64,000 bases of DNA from Scytalidium lignicola (GCA_002812745.2 NCSJ02000053.1:114622-178621), one strand, 5' to 3'; positions 23,978-37,994 are shown, counted from the stretch's first letter. Notes: generated by a model from the letters alone, not told the origin. Program-made: numbers and translations.

Positions 23978-25169
23978 AATTGAAGTCATGACTTCCACCA
24001 TAAGCAAGAGGATCGATCTGGTCTTTCAAACTGATACCCCGAGACATAATTAGTAGCTCGTCATTTTCTCTCCCTATCCTGCTTGGCTCCGAAAGTTAAC
24101 GTTTCAGACGGTGTTTTTGGTGTCAAATCTCTTCTCATGGGTCACATTCTTAAGCCGGATTTGCAAATATTTTTGCACAAAGTGTTTTTCGTCATAGTGG
24201 CTCCTCATCGTCGCCCAACAAATCCTCCACAATTTTTCGATTAATTCCATAATCTCGATCGTGCTGCACCGCTTTTTATTTCGGTCTGTCATGAGTACCT
24301 TCATCTAGGGCTGGGGAATTTGGAAACGGACGGGGAATGATTAACTGGAGAGACCTGGAATGACTGGCGAGGCCGGCAAAGGCGTACGATGTGCATGCTG
24401 ATGTTCATGATTCTCAGCCATTCGGTCATTTTTTTTCCTTTTCCGAATCCTGGAACTTTTTTTTTTGGTGTTTTTCCTGCAAATTTTAGGAGAAAAAGAA
24501 AACATTTCTCTTATCTTATCTTGTCCAATCCGGTCCGTAAAGTCTCGGTTGTCAAGCNTTTTTTTAGCTCAACTGTACAGTATAAAGTCTTTAAGGGTAG
24601 TTTTTAAGAGACCATAGCTGAACGGGTCTTTTTATCAAATTACAATTGTGGAGAAAATCAATNAAAAATTTGTGCACTAAGCTTCTTTTTTATGAGAATG
24701 ATGTAGAGTCGGTAAAACATTTTGATCAATTGAAAAGGATCTTGGCAGGGATATATATTTATTTATTACCAAGAAGATTTCTCGACAGTTGCTAATTACA
24801 AACAATGGGCTCTATCCTAGACTAACAATGACACCATATTCCCTGTGCCCTCAAATGCTCAGCACTTATCCCAGGAAAAAAAAAACGCCGTTAAATTCAT
24901 GAAAAAGATGGGAGACCTATGAGATCACTGTTACATATCTTACCCACGGAGGGGGGATCAGAGCTCTTTCAGTTTTCTCCACCATAGCGAAATATGCATG
25001 CAAAATGGCTAAAAAAACAACGGAGAAAGGATATAGACTCCGCCACGCATATGCATATTTATCCTTTGTGTTATGGTATCCTGAATTCCTAATTATTACA
25101 AGAAGCTCTAAAGTTAGAGCTCCATATGGTTTTCTTTCTCGCTCAACATAAAAATTTTTTGGCGAACTT
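23978..25169. other. Spacer downstream of mcm1
   Basis: Convergent 3' regions of mcm1 and the NIPA-like gene. There are several T-homopolymer runs and two Ns (about 24558 and 24663). No gene-like frame was found. Confidence 0.55.
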
Positions 25170-26967
25170 CTATACAGTAGCCGTAGGACTCTTAGACGGC
25201 CCCGCTAGCCCAGAATTCGAGCCGTATCCACGGAGAATATCACTTGTTCCTTGTCGTCCTATAGTTTCAGCTGCAGCTGGGAAAGGCCGATCGTCGCCAC
25301 TACTCCTCGTTTGCCGTCTGCTCCCTTGACTCCTATTCCATCTCCACCAGGGCAATCTCAAGAGTCTCGTCATGACCCCTACATCTTCAGACTGTGTTGA
25401 TTCTGAGCGATCTCCGAAGTGTTGACCTTGTTGCAAGGGGAGCTGGTGTGAGAAATTCCGGATGCTTCTTCTCGGGACTCGGGGTGATGGTCTTGCTGTG
25501 AAGCCTTTGAAGCCCGTCGAACGACGTCGACGATGGCGGGTACTGATGCTAGTATCTGAGTGCAAGAGAGAAGTTCGTTCAGTCGGTTCTACCTGTAGAC
25601 CGTTTCCTCGCGGAGAAACTATGTTTGTAGATGCGCTGCGAGGATGAATGGAAGGTGAAGGTGGGTTCTGAGTCATGGCATCTCGGTCTGCTAGTACGTC
25701 CCATATCTCGTCTGCTTCTGAGACACGGACAGACATTGTTCTCCGGAAGTTTCGCGTCGCGCCTAATACGGCATCAAGTTTCGTGGTAGGGGTTATAGGC
25801 TCGCCATTTAGTGTTAAGGAGCCTAGGAGGGCCTCTTCATCTGGTTCCAATTCATCACTTATTTCGTCGTCTGTCTCTTCTACTAGGCCTAGACCTGGCG
25901 CTAGAGCAGACTGAGAAAGAGTTGGCTGTGATTGTTCGTCACTAAGGCGCCATGAGAGGGCTAGAACACCCGAGAGGAGAATTGCAGTCCCAAGAGCTAT
26001 AAGGCCGGCATGGAGCGCAGAGAGGCGATCTGTTTGCCGGAAATAGATGAGGCCATCTAGGATGGCTATGATGTTGTATATGCAAAAAACGAGGGGGTAT
26101 AAAACACTTGTTGAAACGAGCTTGAGTCCACAATGAAGGTAGTATAATTGGATAAGAGCGAGTGTAACAAGTCCAAGAACAATAATCCAGCTTTGCCATC
26201 TGTTAAATTGGTTTACTTGATCAACAATTGTACGGACTAGAAGTTCGACTGCCGATTTCGCAACAAGCAGCGAGTGTGCTGAGAGGATTCCAGAGACACA
26301 ACCAAATGCTAGTCCTCGAAGCAGGCGAATTCGTGGTAGAGAGGATATGCTTGGAATACGGGCCAGAAAGCCTGCAACAGCTATGATTGTTGCTACAAGG
26401 AGCGCCTGACATATCATCCACGCCACGAATGGTCGTCGGCCGAGCAGTTCAAGTAATTGATCGAGCGTATGGGCAGGCTCTGGAATCGCTCCAAAGATGG
26501 CGATCAGTATGGCTCCAGTAGATACCAGTACTGTGCCCCCCAAGCTCCATTTTGTGAATGGTTCACCTAAAATCACTGAGGCGCATATCGAATTGAAGAC
26601 CAATCCTGAGGCTTGTAAGGTCGATAATACCGGGAGAGGCAAGGTTGTGATCTGGATCGTGCTCCCTACTAGGTTCGAAATTATAAACATTGCCATTCCC
26701 AGCTGCCAGCGCCGGCGGCGGTGGGGTGGTCGACGTGCATCGAGAGGATCTTTCTCATCTTCTAAGATATGCGATTTGCGTTGGAGAGTTAAGCCTAAGC
26801 TTTGGATTGAGGTTGAGAGAAGTCCGACTAGGATGCCGATCTACAAAATGATAGTTCTAGGTCAGCACTTGCAATATACTAGGAATTGCGCAGGTTGTGA
26901 GGTGGTTGTTGAGGAGACCACTTACCGCTATACTTCCAGCTGGCGACACGTCGTCGAACTGTCCCAT
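25170..26967 (-). CDS. NIPA-like (DUF803) magnesium transporter
   Basis: Two exons on the minus strand, 26967-26926 (14 codons) and 26840-25170, give 570 residues. The tiny first exon encodes MGQFDDVSPAGSIA and joins IGILVGLLSTSIQSLGLTLQ, the conserved first membrane segment of the NIPA family. About nine hydrophobic segments follow to about residue 345, including ASGLVFNSICASVILGEPF, typical of this drug/metabolite-transporter-like fold. The C-terminal 220 residues are a hydrophilic, Ser/Arg-rich tail ending SPTATV, which is long for the family and characteristic of filamentous fungi. NIPA proteins are described as Mg2+ transporters in animals; the fungal substrate is inferred. The gene is divergent from V-ATPase subunit E with a 523-base shared promoter region. 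Confidence 0.88.
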
Positions 26968-27490
26968 TACGAATTACTTATATTCCTTCATCTGCTTCAT
27001 GAAAGATGCATAGCTTCTGAAATTCGATGGGCAAACAAAACGGATAAGCAGATGCGTTGCGACTCTTCTGATAGTGACTTGTTCTAGGCTTAGAATAGAA
27101 CTTGTCTTATGACCTAGTTGGAGGTTTCGCTTGGTGGACGAGGCTGGCTGGTTGGCTGACGGGGGACTTTCAAGAGGCACTGATGACCTAATGTTTATGT
27201 CGAATGTGACTGGATCAGGCGTCATTAAATCCTATCGAGAAATTCCAAGCGCAGAAAGCCATGTTAAATAAATCTGGAGTCCAGATTATGGGAAATTGAA
27301 CAGAACCAGATTTCCAGAATCTTGGAAAGTCACGGGGCGGAGCCGTACTCACTTTAGCGTCGATCCTGCCTTATCTCGCTCGATAGGTTGGAGCTCAACC
27401 TCGCAGCTGGCGTCAAATCCAAAGCTGTACAGCTCCTCCAGAACCTAGACCAGCACCACCACATAGAGCCAGACAGATCAACTACCCAGG
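26968..27490. promoter_or_regulatory. Shared divergent promoter, NIPA-like / vma4
   Basis: The two start codons face away from each other across 523 bases, so both promoters and 5' leaders must lie here. No TATA box or named operator stands out. Confidence 0.6.
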
Positions 27491-28314
27491 ATGTCGGCCG
27501 TACACGCCCTTTCCGATGACCAGGTAAATCTCCGTCATCAATTGTGCCCGCTGCGCTGCATCCCAGAGTTTCTGCATGCTAACCAAGTTGTCCAAACATG
27601 TAGGTGGGTCAAGAGCTGAGGAAAATGACGGCGTTCATTAAGCAAGAGGCCATGGAGAAAGCACGAGAAATAGAGATCAAGGCAGACGAAGAGTTCGCCA
27701 TTGAGAAATCCAAACTAGTCAGGCAGGAAACCTCTGCTATTGACACTCAATACGAGAAGAAGTTCAAGCAGGCTCAGATGTCTCAACAAATCACGCAATC
27801 AACGCTGGCGAACAAGACGCGGCTAAAGGTACTTACATCGAGACAGGAGTTGCTGGAGAATATTTTCGAGCAGGCTCGGGGGAAGTTGGCGGAAGGTACC
27901 AAGGATGAGAGTAAATATACGGAAACTCTGAAGAACCTTATTCTGGAGGGGCTTTATGCGTTAAACGAGCCAAAAATCCAGATACGAGGAAGGAAGTTGG
28001 ATTATGATCTTATTATAAAGGCCATTGGAACCGCAGAGAAGGAGTACAAGGATAATCTGAAGAAGGACGTGTCAGTTTCAATAGATAAGGCAGTTCCACT
28101 GCCTGAAGAATCGTGAGTTCAAAATTCCCAGATGTTGCTTGCTGTCAAAACTGATAATTTTAGTGCTGGCGGCATTATAATTGTTGGTGGCGGCGGAAAG
28201 ATTGAGATCAACAATACCTTCGAGGAGAGGCTGTCGTTGTTGGAGGATACTGCCTTGCCTGCAGTGCGAACAACTCTATTTGGTAAGAACGAGAACAGAA
28301 AGTTCTACGATTAG
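27491..28314 (+). CDS. vma4: V-type ATPase subunit E
   Basis: Exons 27491-27523, 27604-28112 and 28164-28314 give 230 residues, the normal size for subunit E. The first exon encodes MSAVHALSDDQ. The N-terminal 110 residues form a long charged helix (QEAMEKAREIEIKADEEF...KLVRQETSAID) that is part of the peripheral stalk with subunit G. The C-terminal half carries the family's globular end (GGIIIVGGGGKIEINNTFEE, then RLSLLEDTALPAVRTTLFG). The protein is part of the V1 sector that drives proton pumping into the vacuole and other acidic compartments. The second intron is only 51 bases. It is convergent with the next gene, whose stop codon is 245 bases away. Confidence 0.96.
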
Positions 28315-28558
28315 TTACAATTAGGACAGTTTGTTCGAACGGAAATAGATTTATTCTTGGGATACGGAAATTCGGGACTGTTAGTATGTGATTGCATTAG
28401 GGTTCCGTCTATTTTCATCTAGCCTGCTCGTCGAGGTTGTAGCATGTATGATACAATGAAACACAATTTGGACCAGCATGATATGCTGGATTCCTCAACT
28501 ACTTGCAAACGCACTCAAGCATACCCGTGTGTAATATTAATACAGTAATTAGAGGTGT

Positions 28559-30593
28559 CTATCCAGCCTCCCCAAGAAATTTCTGCATTAGCTTTTGTTC
28601 CCTGCTGAGATCCTCTTCCTTCTTAAGCGGTTTTGGATCGAAGATACTGATTTTCGCCTTTCGTCTAGCTCTAATCGTCATGATCCTATTACTTACTAAA
28701 TCCACGACTTCTTTTGCCTCTATTCTGGAGATGAATGCCGCTCCTGCAGTGGTACTCGTCGCTCTCAGAACCGCTTTGATTCGTGATACTAGCATATCAA
28801 CGCTTTCATTGAAATCATTTTCCTTGTCAGGATCTGTCAGATCAAGGTCTTCATGCCGGCCATCATCCACAGCGATATCCAATAATGTTATGCGAGCTGC
28901 TAGCTCTCTGAAGTCCGTCTTCTCATTAATTTTGAATTCAGCATCGTTGAGCCGATTTTGAATATGATCAAGGTTAATAATGGAGTGAGAAGGCTTCGCT
29001 ATGTATTTTATATCGTTAAAGTAGAATGCCATAGCGAGTCTCCTACGAAGGTCATGGATGCGTCCAGATGTGGAGGGTATGCAATTGACAACATGAAGTT
29101 GAAGCGTCGATGGTTCAACAACCTTAAAAAATGTGCCACATACTTCTACACACTTCGCTGTAGATTAGCCTTGATTGATAAACTCTTGTAAAACAAGGTA
29201 GGATACTCACAAATTTCTCCCATACATCCTCAGGCACGTGATCACAAAGAGACTCAAACGCCCTTTGAACGGAGAAGAATAAATCAATGTCTTCCATGAC
29301 TACATTATCGATGCTCATTCGTAAGAGCACGCCAACCAGAAATGTCCTCACCTGCTGCTGTACCAAACCTCCTATCTTACCAAATAATTTGACTATGGTA
29401 CTTAGTTTTGTCCAATTATGCCCAGAATACTGATCGGATATTGCTGGAACAGGTTTGATCTTCTGATTGAGGTCAGTTGCCGTGATGGTGCTTCCCAGGT
29501 GTTGAAATATTTTCCGGATAGTGTCAGGATTTATCAGTCGCTGCACTTGTTCAGCTGATTCTATGATAACACCGCAATAACAGGTTTGAAGATAGTCATC
29601 AATTTCGAAATACACTTCATCCAGTACCCATAGAAACAGTTCATCAGGTAGCGGAGTCCCCATTACTATCATATCCTCTACAAACCCTGAAACAAAGGCT
29701 TGCTCTCGCATTGCTGGGTCGCCAAGTTCATTTCTCCAGTGATCGGATGTCGATACAACATCCATTGGAAACGGCTGCCGGTCAAGCTTGCGAGATTTGC
29801 CCTTGGTGTCAAAGAAGTACCAGCGCTTGTCAACAAGGGTGGCTTCGGTCCTCCTCATGGCCTGCAACACCTTCTGCATTCCGCCATCTTCCCGCTCTGC
29901 TACTACTTCCTCTAGTAGCTTTCCATGATGGAATCCAGACAGACTAGCATCGGCTCCCATGTCAGGTGATAGACTATTCCTGTCACTATCATTTGCTTTC
30001 TCAATCATAGCCTTCACCCTTTTTGAGCTAGCTTCTAACTTCTCCTCGTCCAGGGCATCCTTAACGAGGTCATTCAAATCAAAGGCATACCTTGGTGGGA
30101 CTGCCAATGGAGATGAGTATAGTTTAGAAGTCAGTCTACCTGATCTTGCAGCTCGTCTAGGAGGAGTATGGTTGAGCTTCGTTGATTGGGATGAGGCGGT
30201 TGAGGATTTGGGCAGCAAGATAGTTTCCAGGTCCTCAAGAGAGGAATCTGAATCTGATCCTTCATCGTCAGAGCTTTTAATAAAAGATCGGCCACTCACG
30301 AAGCCATCTGATCGGGCAGTCCCATTTGAAGACGGAGGTGGTTGATGATCTGCTGGAACACTACTGCTCGTTGGTGCTGTAGGCAAGCCTGAAGGAGCTA
30401 CGTCAGGACGAGAAGGTGTGTGAGGGGTCGGTGGCCCCGGGGACCATGTTGTACTAAATCCTTTTGGTACAGTGGGTTCTGTTGCGGAAGATGATTGCTT
30501 GGGCTGAGGCTTCTCGTTTTTAACTTCGGCAGGCTCTGAGGCTGATGGCTGAGCCTTCCTGAAAAAGGTCCGTAAGTCCCCATTTTTGAACAT
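28559..30593 (-). CDS. Candidate Smc5/6-associated CANIN (FAM178) protein
   Basis: Exons 30593-29211 and 29122-28559 on the minus strand give 648 residues, with an 88-base intron starting GTGAGT. The first 200 residues are low-complexity, rich in S, P and T, with an acidic-serine patch (SSDDEGSDSDSSLEDLE). A conserved-looking helical region follows, with an AMRRTEATLVDKRWYFFD segment and many helical repeats to the end. An N-terminal FFRKAQPS motif resembles a PIP-box-like or PCNA-binding sequence (MFKNGDLRTFF), but I hold this loosely. The layout resembles fungal proteins assigned to the CANIN domain, the SLF2/Nse6 type that recruits the Smc5/6 complex to damaged DNA. This assignment comes from recalled family features and needs a profile search. 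The gene is divergent from the flippase gene. Confidence 0.6.
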
Positions 30594-32494
30594 TTTTTCT
30601 ATCCTCAGAGATTATTCGTACTCTAAAAGATAATATTGGGCTATTACGAGGGGATTGATATGAATTTCTGATCATTTTTTTAGGGTCATGCTGCTTGACA
30701 GGGGGGTGTTGAGTGTTCTTTGTTCCAAAAGCAACCTGGAAGCTCCGCTCGCTACTTCGCGTCTAGTCGCGTCACGACTTCACGTGACTGTGATATTGAT
30801 TTCATTTCTAAATTCTAATTGAGGCACTCACGTTATTTGAGGAAGGAGGTAAGATCTTTCCAGGGTATTGGATTGTAGAATTGGTATCATTGCATGAATG
30901 ATTGGTCAAAGTCATTTGCACGAATTATTCAGCTTACCCTGTGGTCGCCCCTGCGTCGTCGTAAAACGTCCTCTGTGCCAAGGAAAGGATTTCGGAACCC
31001 ACGAAATTTAAATATCTGACACGTGCTAAACGTGTCCTATTGAGAGTGTCCCGTCGATTACGATACAGTAATATTACGATAATGTTGAAAGATAAGTTAT
31101 AACTACCCCCGTAAACAACTACAAAACAGATTAATAAGAGGCTCTCCTAAGCTTATGAACCAAGGGCCGGGTCAGGAGGAACTTCCACCGCCGAAGTCAT
31201 AGCGATGTTATTAATATCGCCACATAAAAAAGCATAAAAGAGAGTGGGCTTCGGATATCGGGATGTCGTCCACTATCCTGCAGCCCCGTACGTCGTAGTC
31301 TATCTTAGCTCTGAGATGGCGGCCGCGTCGCTGTGTGACATTTCGGGGGATCTCAGCACACAGCGTCTAGATTGTCTAGAGGAACGCCGTGGAGATTAAT
31401 AAGAGAAAGATTGGCCGGATTGTTGGTGTTCTTGTTCTTCTTCGCGAACCTGCTTGCTGATTAGTATGCAGCTTTACCTGAGTCTTGGCCATGAGCATAG
31501 CCAGCTTACTGTACGAAAGATGCAATGACACAAGGCATTGATTGGTCCAATCCCCGCATCCTTCTGCCACGCCCTCGCCGCTCCTGGATTCATACACAGC
31601 CTTGCACCTAATCTTGCACCGGATTTGCACTATACTGTGTGTGGTATTGTACGAGGCAAATAAGTAACACTCTGATACGTCCGAATCCCACCGTTGTAAC
31701 ACGCTTCGTTCGCCCGGTGGCACCCCCGAGAAGAAGTTGGATACCCTCAATATACACAGTAAACTGCGGACTTCGTTGCGCAAGGCCTGTGTTACGGATT
31801 TAACCTTACTACCGCCGGATTTTAAGCTGCTGGGCTGGGTGGAACAACTCTTTTGCCCCCTAATTAATGTCCCACGTTAAATGGCACGAACTGGTTAATT
31901 ACGCAACGCTTGGGTACCCCAATTTCGAGATACCGGTAGTAAGGTCGTAGTAGCGCTTCCAGATCATTGATCGTTACGGGTTTCGGAAAGGCCCACTACA
32001 GCCCTGGGCATTCGCGGCGCAGCGTCGCTCGCTATTCCAGCTTTTGTACGTGCAAGCCCGCAGCCGAGCAACAATCCATTTATCTGTCATCAACCTGTCC
32101 ATCAACAGCCTCTTGAACAATCTTTGGATTTGGGACATAGCAATTGCACCTCAAAGCGGTAGTCTGTCTAACTACCAACTTCTGACGGGCTTCCACCGCG
32201 CCAGTTCCCGAAGGGGGTGTGAAAGATTTTCGACTCGATACGGAACCAAAACTTCTCGTCCGCTCGTTCCGGCGACATTAATAAATAAGCGACAACATTC
32301 ATTATCTGGACTTGGATCCCATCCTTTTGTCATCATTTCTTTCCCATAAACATTCCATTCTTTCTACACGACACGTTTGACGGCGATATCAACATTCTTT
32401 TTCTACGATCTAATCGCCTCGAACTCTAGATAGACGCGACGGCTGGCGGAGAACTGATCGCGCCCCCCGGGCTCCTGCCCGCCGACCCCTAACA
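30594..32494. other. Divergent intergenic region, CANIN-like / dnf1
   Basis: 1.9 kb that must hold both promoters. An imperfect palindrome GACACGTGCTAAACGTGTC lies at about 31018-31036. The last 150 bases form a pyrimidine-rich leader to the flippase start. An open frame on the minus strand at 31376-31783 has no domain and is probably chance. Confidence 0.5.
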
Positions 32495-35400
32495 ATGACG
32501 CTAATGCCTCCACCTCCCCCTCCGGCTCCAGAGCCCAGCGAAGATGCTGCTACCCAGGAAGAAGCAGCAGCAAGGAAGCGTTCACGGTGGGCGACACAGA
32601 GAATGAAGAGCAAGAGTGGACATCGGAAGCGAAAATCCATCGTAGACCGGCTCCATGGACAACCACGGGCTTCAGAGAAGAGGATATCTGCTGGGGGAGA
32701 GTCGGCGAAAACAGATCTCAATGTTCCACCAGAACAGGATGGAGGTGCTAATGAGGTTGGTGGTCAAGGGCCGAGAACGGTCTACTTTAATATGCCTTTG
32801 CCAGCTGAAGCCATCGACGAGGAAGGCCATCCACTGGCGAAGTACGGTAGAAATAAGATCAGGACGGCCAGGTACACCCCGTTGAGCTTCATTCCCAAAA
32901 ACCTGTGGTATCAATTCCACAATATTGCCAATGTTTACTTTCTCTTCTTGATCATTTTAGCTGTAAGTCACTTCCTCTCGAACANTTTTCCCCTTCTATA
33001 CTGACGCGTCGGTAGATTTTCAGCATTTTTGGCGCTTCAAACCCCGGGCTTAACGCTGTTCCACTGATAGTTATTGTTTTCATAACTGCCGTTAAAGATG
33101 CAATCGAGGATTACCGAAGGACTGTTCTTGATAACGAATTAAACAACTCTCCTGTACACCGACTTGTGGATTGGGAAAACGCCAACGTTGCTAGCGATAA
33201 TGTGTCCTTGTGGAGAAGAATAAAGAAAGCAACTAGTAGGAGTATCGCATCGGCATGGAAGAGTATGACAAAAAGTAAAACACCCTCCATTAACGAAAAT
33301 CCGTCGAAGGATCGCGGACTGGACGAACCAAGAGCTTCATTCGCAACAAACAGAATGTCTACAAGAAGCCAAAGGCAATCTTATGCTTCTGTGCAAGAAG
33401 ATATCCAGATGACTCCAGTACCATCTCCTTTACCAGCTCAGAATGGTCTTGCTGTTCCGGATGTTCCGACAAGAGCCTTCTCCTTTAGTGGTGGAGATTA
33501 CACTGCACTCCAAAAGTCTCCTGGCAGTTTGATTAACCGCAACAGACCCGTCTCTGGAAAACCTCGATTTGCTCGCGATTATTGGAAGAATGTCCAAGTT
33601 GGTGATTTTGTTCGTATCTATAACGACGACCAAATCCCAGCTGATGTAGTCATTCTATCGACATCAGATCCTGACGGCGCTTGTTATGTTGAGACTAAGA
33701 ATTTGGACGGAGAGACCAACTTAAAAGTTAGACATGCTCTTCGTTGTGGTCGTTCCATTAAGCATGCTCGTGATTGCGAACGTAGTGTCTTCACTATCGA
33801 AAGCGAGCCGCCTCAACCAAACCTTTACCAATATAGTGCCGTAGCCAAGTGGACTCAGGAGAATCCAAAAGATCCAGATGGCAATGGTACGGAAATGGCA
33901 GAACCGATTTCAATCAACAACTTGCTACTCAGAGGATGCAATCTAAGGAACACAGACTGGATTCTTGGCATTGTTATCTTCACTGGACAAGATACCAAGA
34001 TCATGATGAATGCCGGAATTACACCTACTAAACGATCTCGCATTGCAAGAGAGTTGAACTGGAATGTCGTCTACAACTTCATCTTTCTGTTTGTCATATG
34101 CTTTGTCTCTGCAATTGTCGAGGGAGTTACTTGGGGAAAGAGCAACAACACTATCAAATTCTTCGAGTTTGGCTCGATCGGCAGTACTGCTGGCTTAAAC
34201 GGTTTCATCACATTTTGGGCTGCAGTTATTCTCTTCCAGAACTTGGTGCCAATTTCGTTGTTCATCTCGCTTGAAATCATCAAGACCCTGCAAGCATTCT
34301 TCATTTATAGTGACACCGAAATGTACTATGAGAAACTGGATTATCCCTGCACTCCGAAATCCTGGAATATCTCAGATGATGTAGGACAAATCGAGTACAT
34401 TTTCTCGGACAAAACTGGTACACTTACTCAAAATGTGATGGAGTTCAAAAAAGCAACTGTCAATGGTGTTCCATATGGTGAAGCGTATACGGAGGCTCAA
34501 GCTGGCATGCAGAAGCGACAAGGCATAGATGTGGAGAAAGAAGCTGCCCAGGCACGAGAAATGATAGCACAAGCTAGAGAACGTATGCTGATTGACCTTC
34601 GACAACTCCACGATAACCCATACCTCCATGATGAAGACTTGACGTTCGTCGCTCCCGATTTTGTCACGGATCTTGCAGGAGAGTCTGGTCTAGAGCAACA
34701 ACAGGCCAATGAACAGTTCATGTTAGCTCTTGCTCTATGTCATTCTGTCATTTCGGAGACAATTCCGGGCGATCCTCCCAGGATTGAATTCAAAGCACAG
34801 TCACCGGATGAAGCAGCTTTGGTTGCTACTGCACGAGATGTTGGTTTCACAGTCCTCGGTAACTCTAATGATGGAATAAGGCTCAATATTATGGGACAAG
34901 ATAGAGAGTATAAAATCTTGAATACCCTTGAATTCAATTCTACCCGCAAGCGAATGAGCGCAATTGTCAGGATGCCAAACGGTCAGATCATTCTTTTCTG
35001 TAAAGGAGCGGATAGCATTATCTACTCTCGTCTGAAACGTGGTGAGCAACAAGAACTTCGGCGTACTACCGCTGAGCACCTCGAAATGTTCGCAAGAGAA
35101 GGTCTCAGAACTCTATGCATTGCTCAGAAGATCTTGAGCGAAGAGGAATATGAGGACTGGAATAAAAAACATGAAATTGCTGCTTCCGCCATCCAGGACC
35201 GAGAAGAGAAATTGGAAGAGGTGTCTGATGTGATTGAACGCGATCTTACCTTGTTGGGCGGTACTGCAATTGAAGATCGTCTTCAAGAGGGTGTACCGGA
35301 TACGATCGCACTGCTCGCCGAGGCTGGTATCAAACTTTGGGTCCTCACGGGTGATAAGGTGGAAACGGCCATTAATATTGGATTCTCTTGCAATTTGTTG

Positions 35401-37135
35401 AATAACGACATGGAACTGATTGTCTTTAAGATTGAGGACGAGCAGTTGTCTACCGCGGAAGCCGAACTTGATAAGCACTTGGCAACCTTCAATATGACTG
35501 GTTCAGATGATGATCTCAAAGCTGCAAAGAAAAATCACGAGCCACCTGCACCCACCCATGCCCTCGTTATCGATGGAGACTCATTGAAGCTTGTCATCCA
35601 CGAGGAACTCCGGCAAAAGTTCCTTCTCCTATGCAAGAATTGCAAGTCTGTCCTCTGCTGCCGAGTGAGTCCAGCTCAAAAGGCTGCAGTCGTATCAATG
35701 GTCAAGAACGGGTTAGATGTCATGACTCTATCTATTGGAGATGGAGCCAATGATGTCGCTATGATTCAAGAGGCTGACGTTGGTGTTGGTATTGCTGGCG
35801 AGGAAGGTCGACAAGCCGTCATGTCTTCTGACTATGCGATTGGCCAATTCCGATTCTTGCAAAGGCTTGTGCTTGTGCATGGTCGATGGTCGTATCGCAG
35901 ATTGGGTGAGACAATTGCGAACTTCTTCTATAAGAATATTGTTTGGACGTTCACCATCTTCTGGTATCAGATATTCGCCAGTTTCGACATGACATATCTC
36001 TATGACTATACCTACATTCTTCTCTTTAACTTGGCTTTCACCTCCCTACCTGTCATTTTCATGGGTGTATTGGATCAAGATGTTAGCGACAAGGTCTCTT
36101 TGGCAGTTCCACAGCTATATCGTCGCGGTATCGAGCGTAAAGAGTGGACACAACCAAAATTCTGGTTTGTAGGACCATTATTAATACACTGATGTTTGCT
36201 TACATTGATTTAGGCTTTACATGCTGGATGGAATGTACCAGTCCATAATGGTGTATTTCGTGGCGTGGTTGGTTTTCCGCAACGGCACCTTTGTTTCCTT
36301 CAACGGCCTAGACCTTAGTGATCGTGAACGATTCGGAAATTTCGTCGCACCAGCCGCTATCGTTTGCTGTAACACTTATGTCTTACTTAATACTTACCGG
36401 TGGGATTGGCTTATGCTTCTTCTGACTTCCATTAGTACCTTGCTCGTTTGGTTCTGGACCGGTGTCTATTCGGCTTTCCAATCCTCGGAATACTTCTACA
36501 AGGCGGCCCCACAAGTCTTTGGGGAGGCCTCTTTCTGGGCAGTAACTGGAGTTTCCGTTACACTGGCACTCCTTCCTAGATTTGTTATCAAGTCTATCCA
36601 GAAGGTCTACTTTCCATATGATGTTGACATTATCCGCGAGCAGGTTAGACTCGGTAAATTTGATTACCTCGAGGAAGGAAAAGGGGACAGTGTTGCTGCA
36701 TCCAAGGTTTCTTCTACGTCGTCATCTGAGATGGCAGGGCCAAGTAAGCACACCCATTATCAGAGCATTGATGAAGACCGGCGGCCAATTTACCCACCGT
36801 CAGTTGCCCCAACTGCTACAACGCATAACCCTCGAAGCCAAAATGGAAGCGACGGAACTGAGTTCACACGCCATCGACTATCCATGGATCCTACTATGGA
36901 GTCTCCTGTAGAGCACGCCTCCCACTCACCTATTGACAGAACTCGCCCGTCAATGGATCGTGCAAGGCCTTCATATGATAGGGCGCGCAGCTCAATGGAC
37001 CGCATGAGACGCAGTTACGAGGCGAGCAATGACTTCACGTCGGCTGCAATGTTGACTCGAATGGAGTCTACCCACTCTTATCATGCTGCAGGTCCCATGG
37101 GCACTTGGAGGGAGGGCCATGGCGAAGCACAATGA
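32495..37135 (+). CDS. dnf1: P4-type phospholipid flippase, Dnf1 class
   Basis: Exons 32495-32962, 33016-36164 and 36214-37135 give 1512 residues. The N-terminus is a long hydrophilic extension, then YTPLSFIPKNLWYQFHNIAN marks the entry to TM1. The actuator loop motif is DGET (D387), the phosphorylation site is DKTGT with D621, and the hinge motif GDGAND begins at 1064; KAVxxG-type residues of cation pumps are absent, as expected for P4. About ten hydrophobic segments surround these. The substrate-class residues place it with yeast Dnf1/Dnf2, which flip phosphatidylcholine and phosphatidylethanolamine inward at the plasma membrane and endosomes with a Cdc50-family partner. The C-terminal tail (about 200 residues) has SMDR-type repeats rich in R and S, likely phosphoregulated. 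An N at 32985 is within intron 1 and harmless. Introns are 53 and 49 bases. Confidence 0.95.
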
Positions 37136-37994
37136 CACCTCAATTTACCTTCAAATTACAGATAATGGCGGGAAACGTGGGGGTTGTACGATATATCCCG
37201 TCTTTTCATTTCATATTTGGATATAGGTAGTCTCTATGCATGATGATCTGCATGAGCAAATCTACGACACTGGTTCTTTTGCATTATTTCTTTGTTACAT
37301 TTGGCGTTGTAGGCGTTGATACCACGTAGCTGGTCGGAGGGTCGCATTCCAAAATCCTGCTCTGACAGCATTTTCTTTTTAACTGGAAAGTCTCTTGTGG
37401 CCCCTTTCAGACCTTTTTTTTTTTGCTTTTATGTACCTGAAAACGTTTAGTATTGTCTAGTTAGTGCTGGAAAGGATTCCTAATCCTTCCTGTATATAAA
37501 GGTATAAAGTAAGTAATTAAAGAATTTATAGACTAGAATTAGAGACTTTCATGCATGTGAGGCTCCATCTTTATTGAGATTAATTTTATGCTCCGTCGTG
37601 CCTGTAAATGTAACTTAAGTGGCCTTGTTGGCGAGGCTACGCTAATTTGATCGCGCCCGCACCCGCGCCCAAGCGCGTCAAACCTAATAAAGAACTTACA
37701 TCTGAAAGCGACTACTTTATTTAAGTTGAATTTATACTTAGCTTCCTCCATATTGCCTACACTAGACTGTTGCAGCTTCTTTATTTCTTCTTTTAATCTA
37801 TCTAGTCTATTTTCCGGTTCGCGGGGCAACGTAAACAGTATCGGGTTTTTTGAAATATTCCAACAATCTCACGATCTTTAACGTACTACAATTTCTTGCA
37901 AACTGTCAATCACTCGTTCAGTCTAGCCATTACCTACCGCTATTTTGATTTCTATGGATGCAGTATCTGCTGGTAGAACAATCCATCAGTCACA
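37136..37994. other. Spacer between dnf1 and sen1
   Basis: 3' region of dnf1 and promoter of sen1. A minus-strand frame at 37539-37829 begins with a helical, charged stretch (NRLDRLKEEIKKLQQ) but is short and unconfirmed. A small perfect palindrome, AAGGATTCCTAATCCTT-like, lies near 37470. Otherwise nothing was seen. Confidence 0.45.

Noticed and set aside
31376..31783. 135-codon open frame on the minus strand
   Set aside because: No recognisable domain, located in a divergent promoter region, and composition not convincing.
37539..37829. Minus-strand frame with a charged helical start
   Set aside because: Short, no homologous family recognised, and it lies in the sen1 promoter region; left as unsupported.
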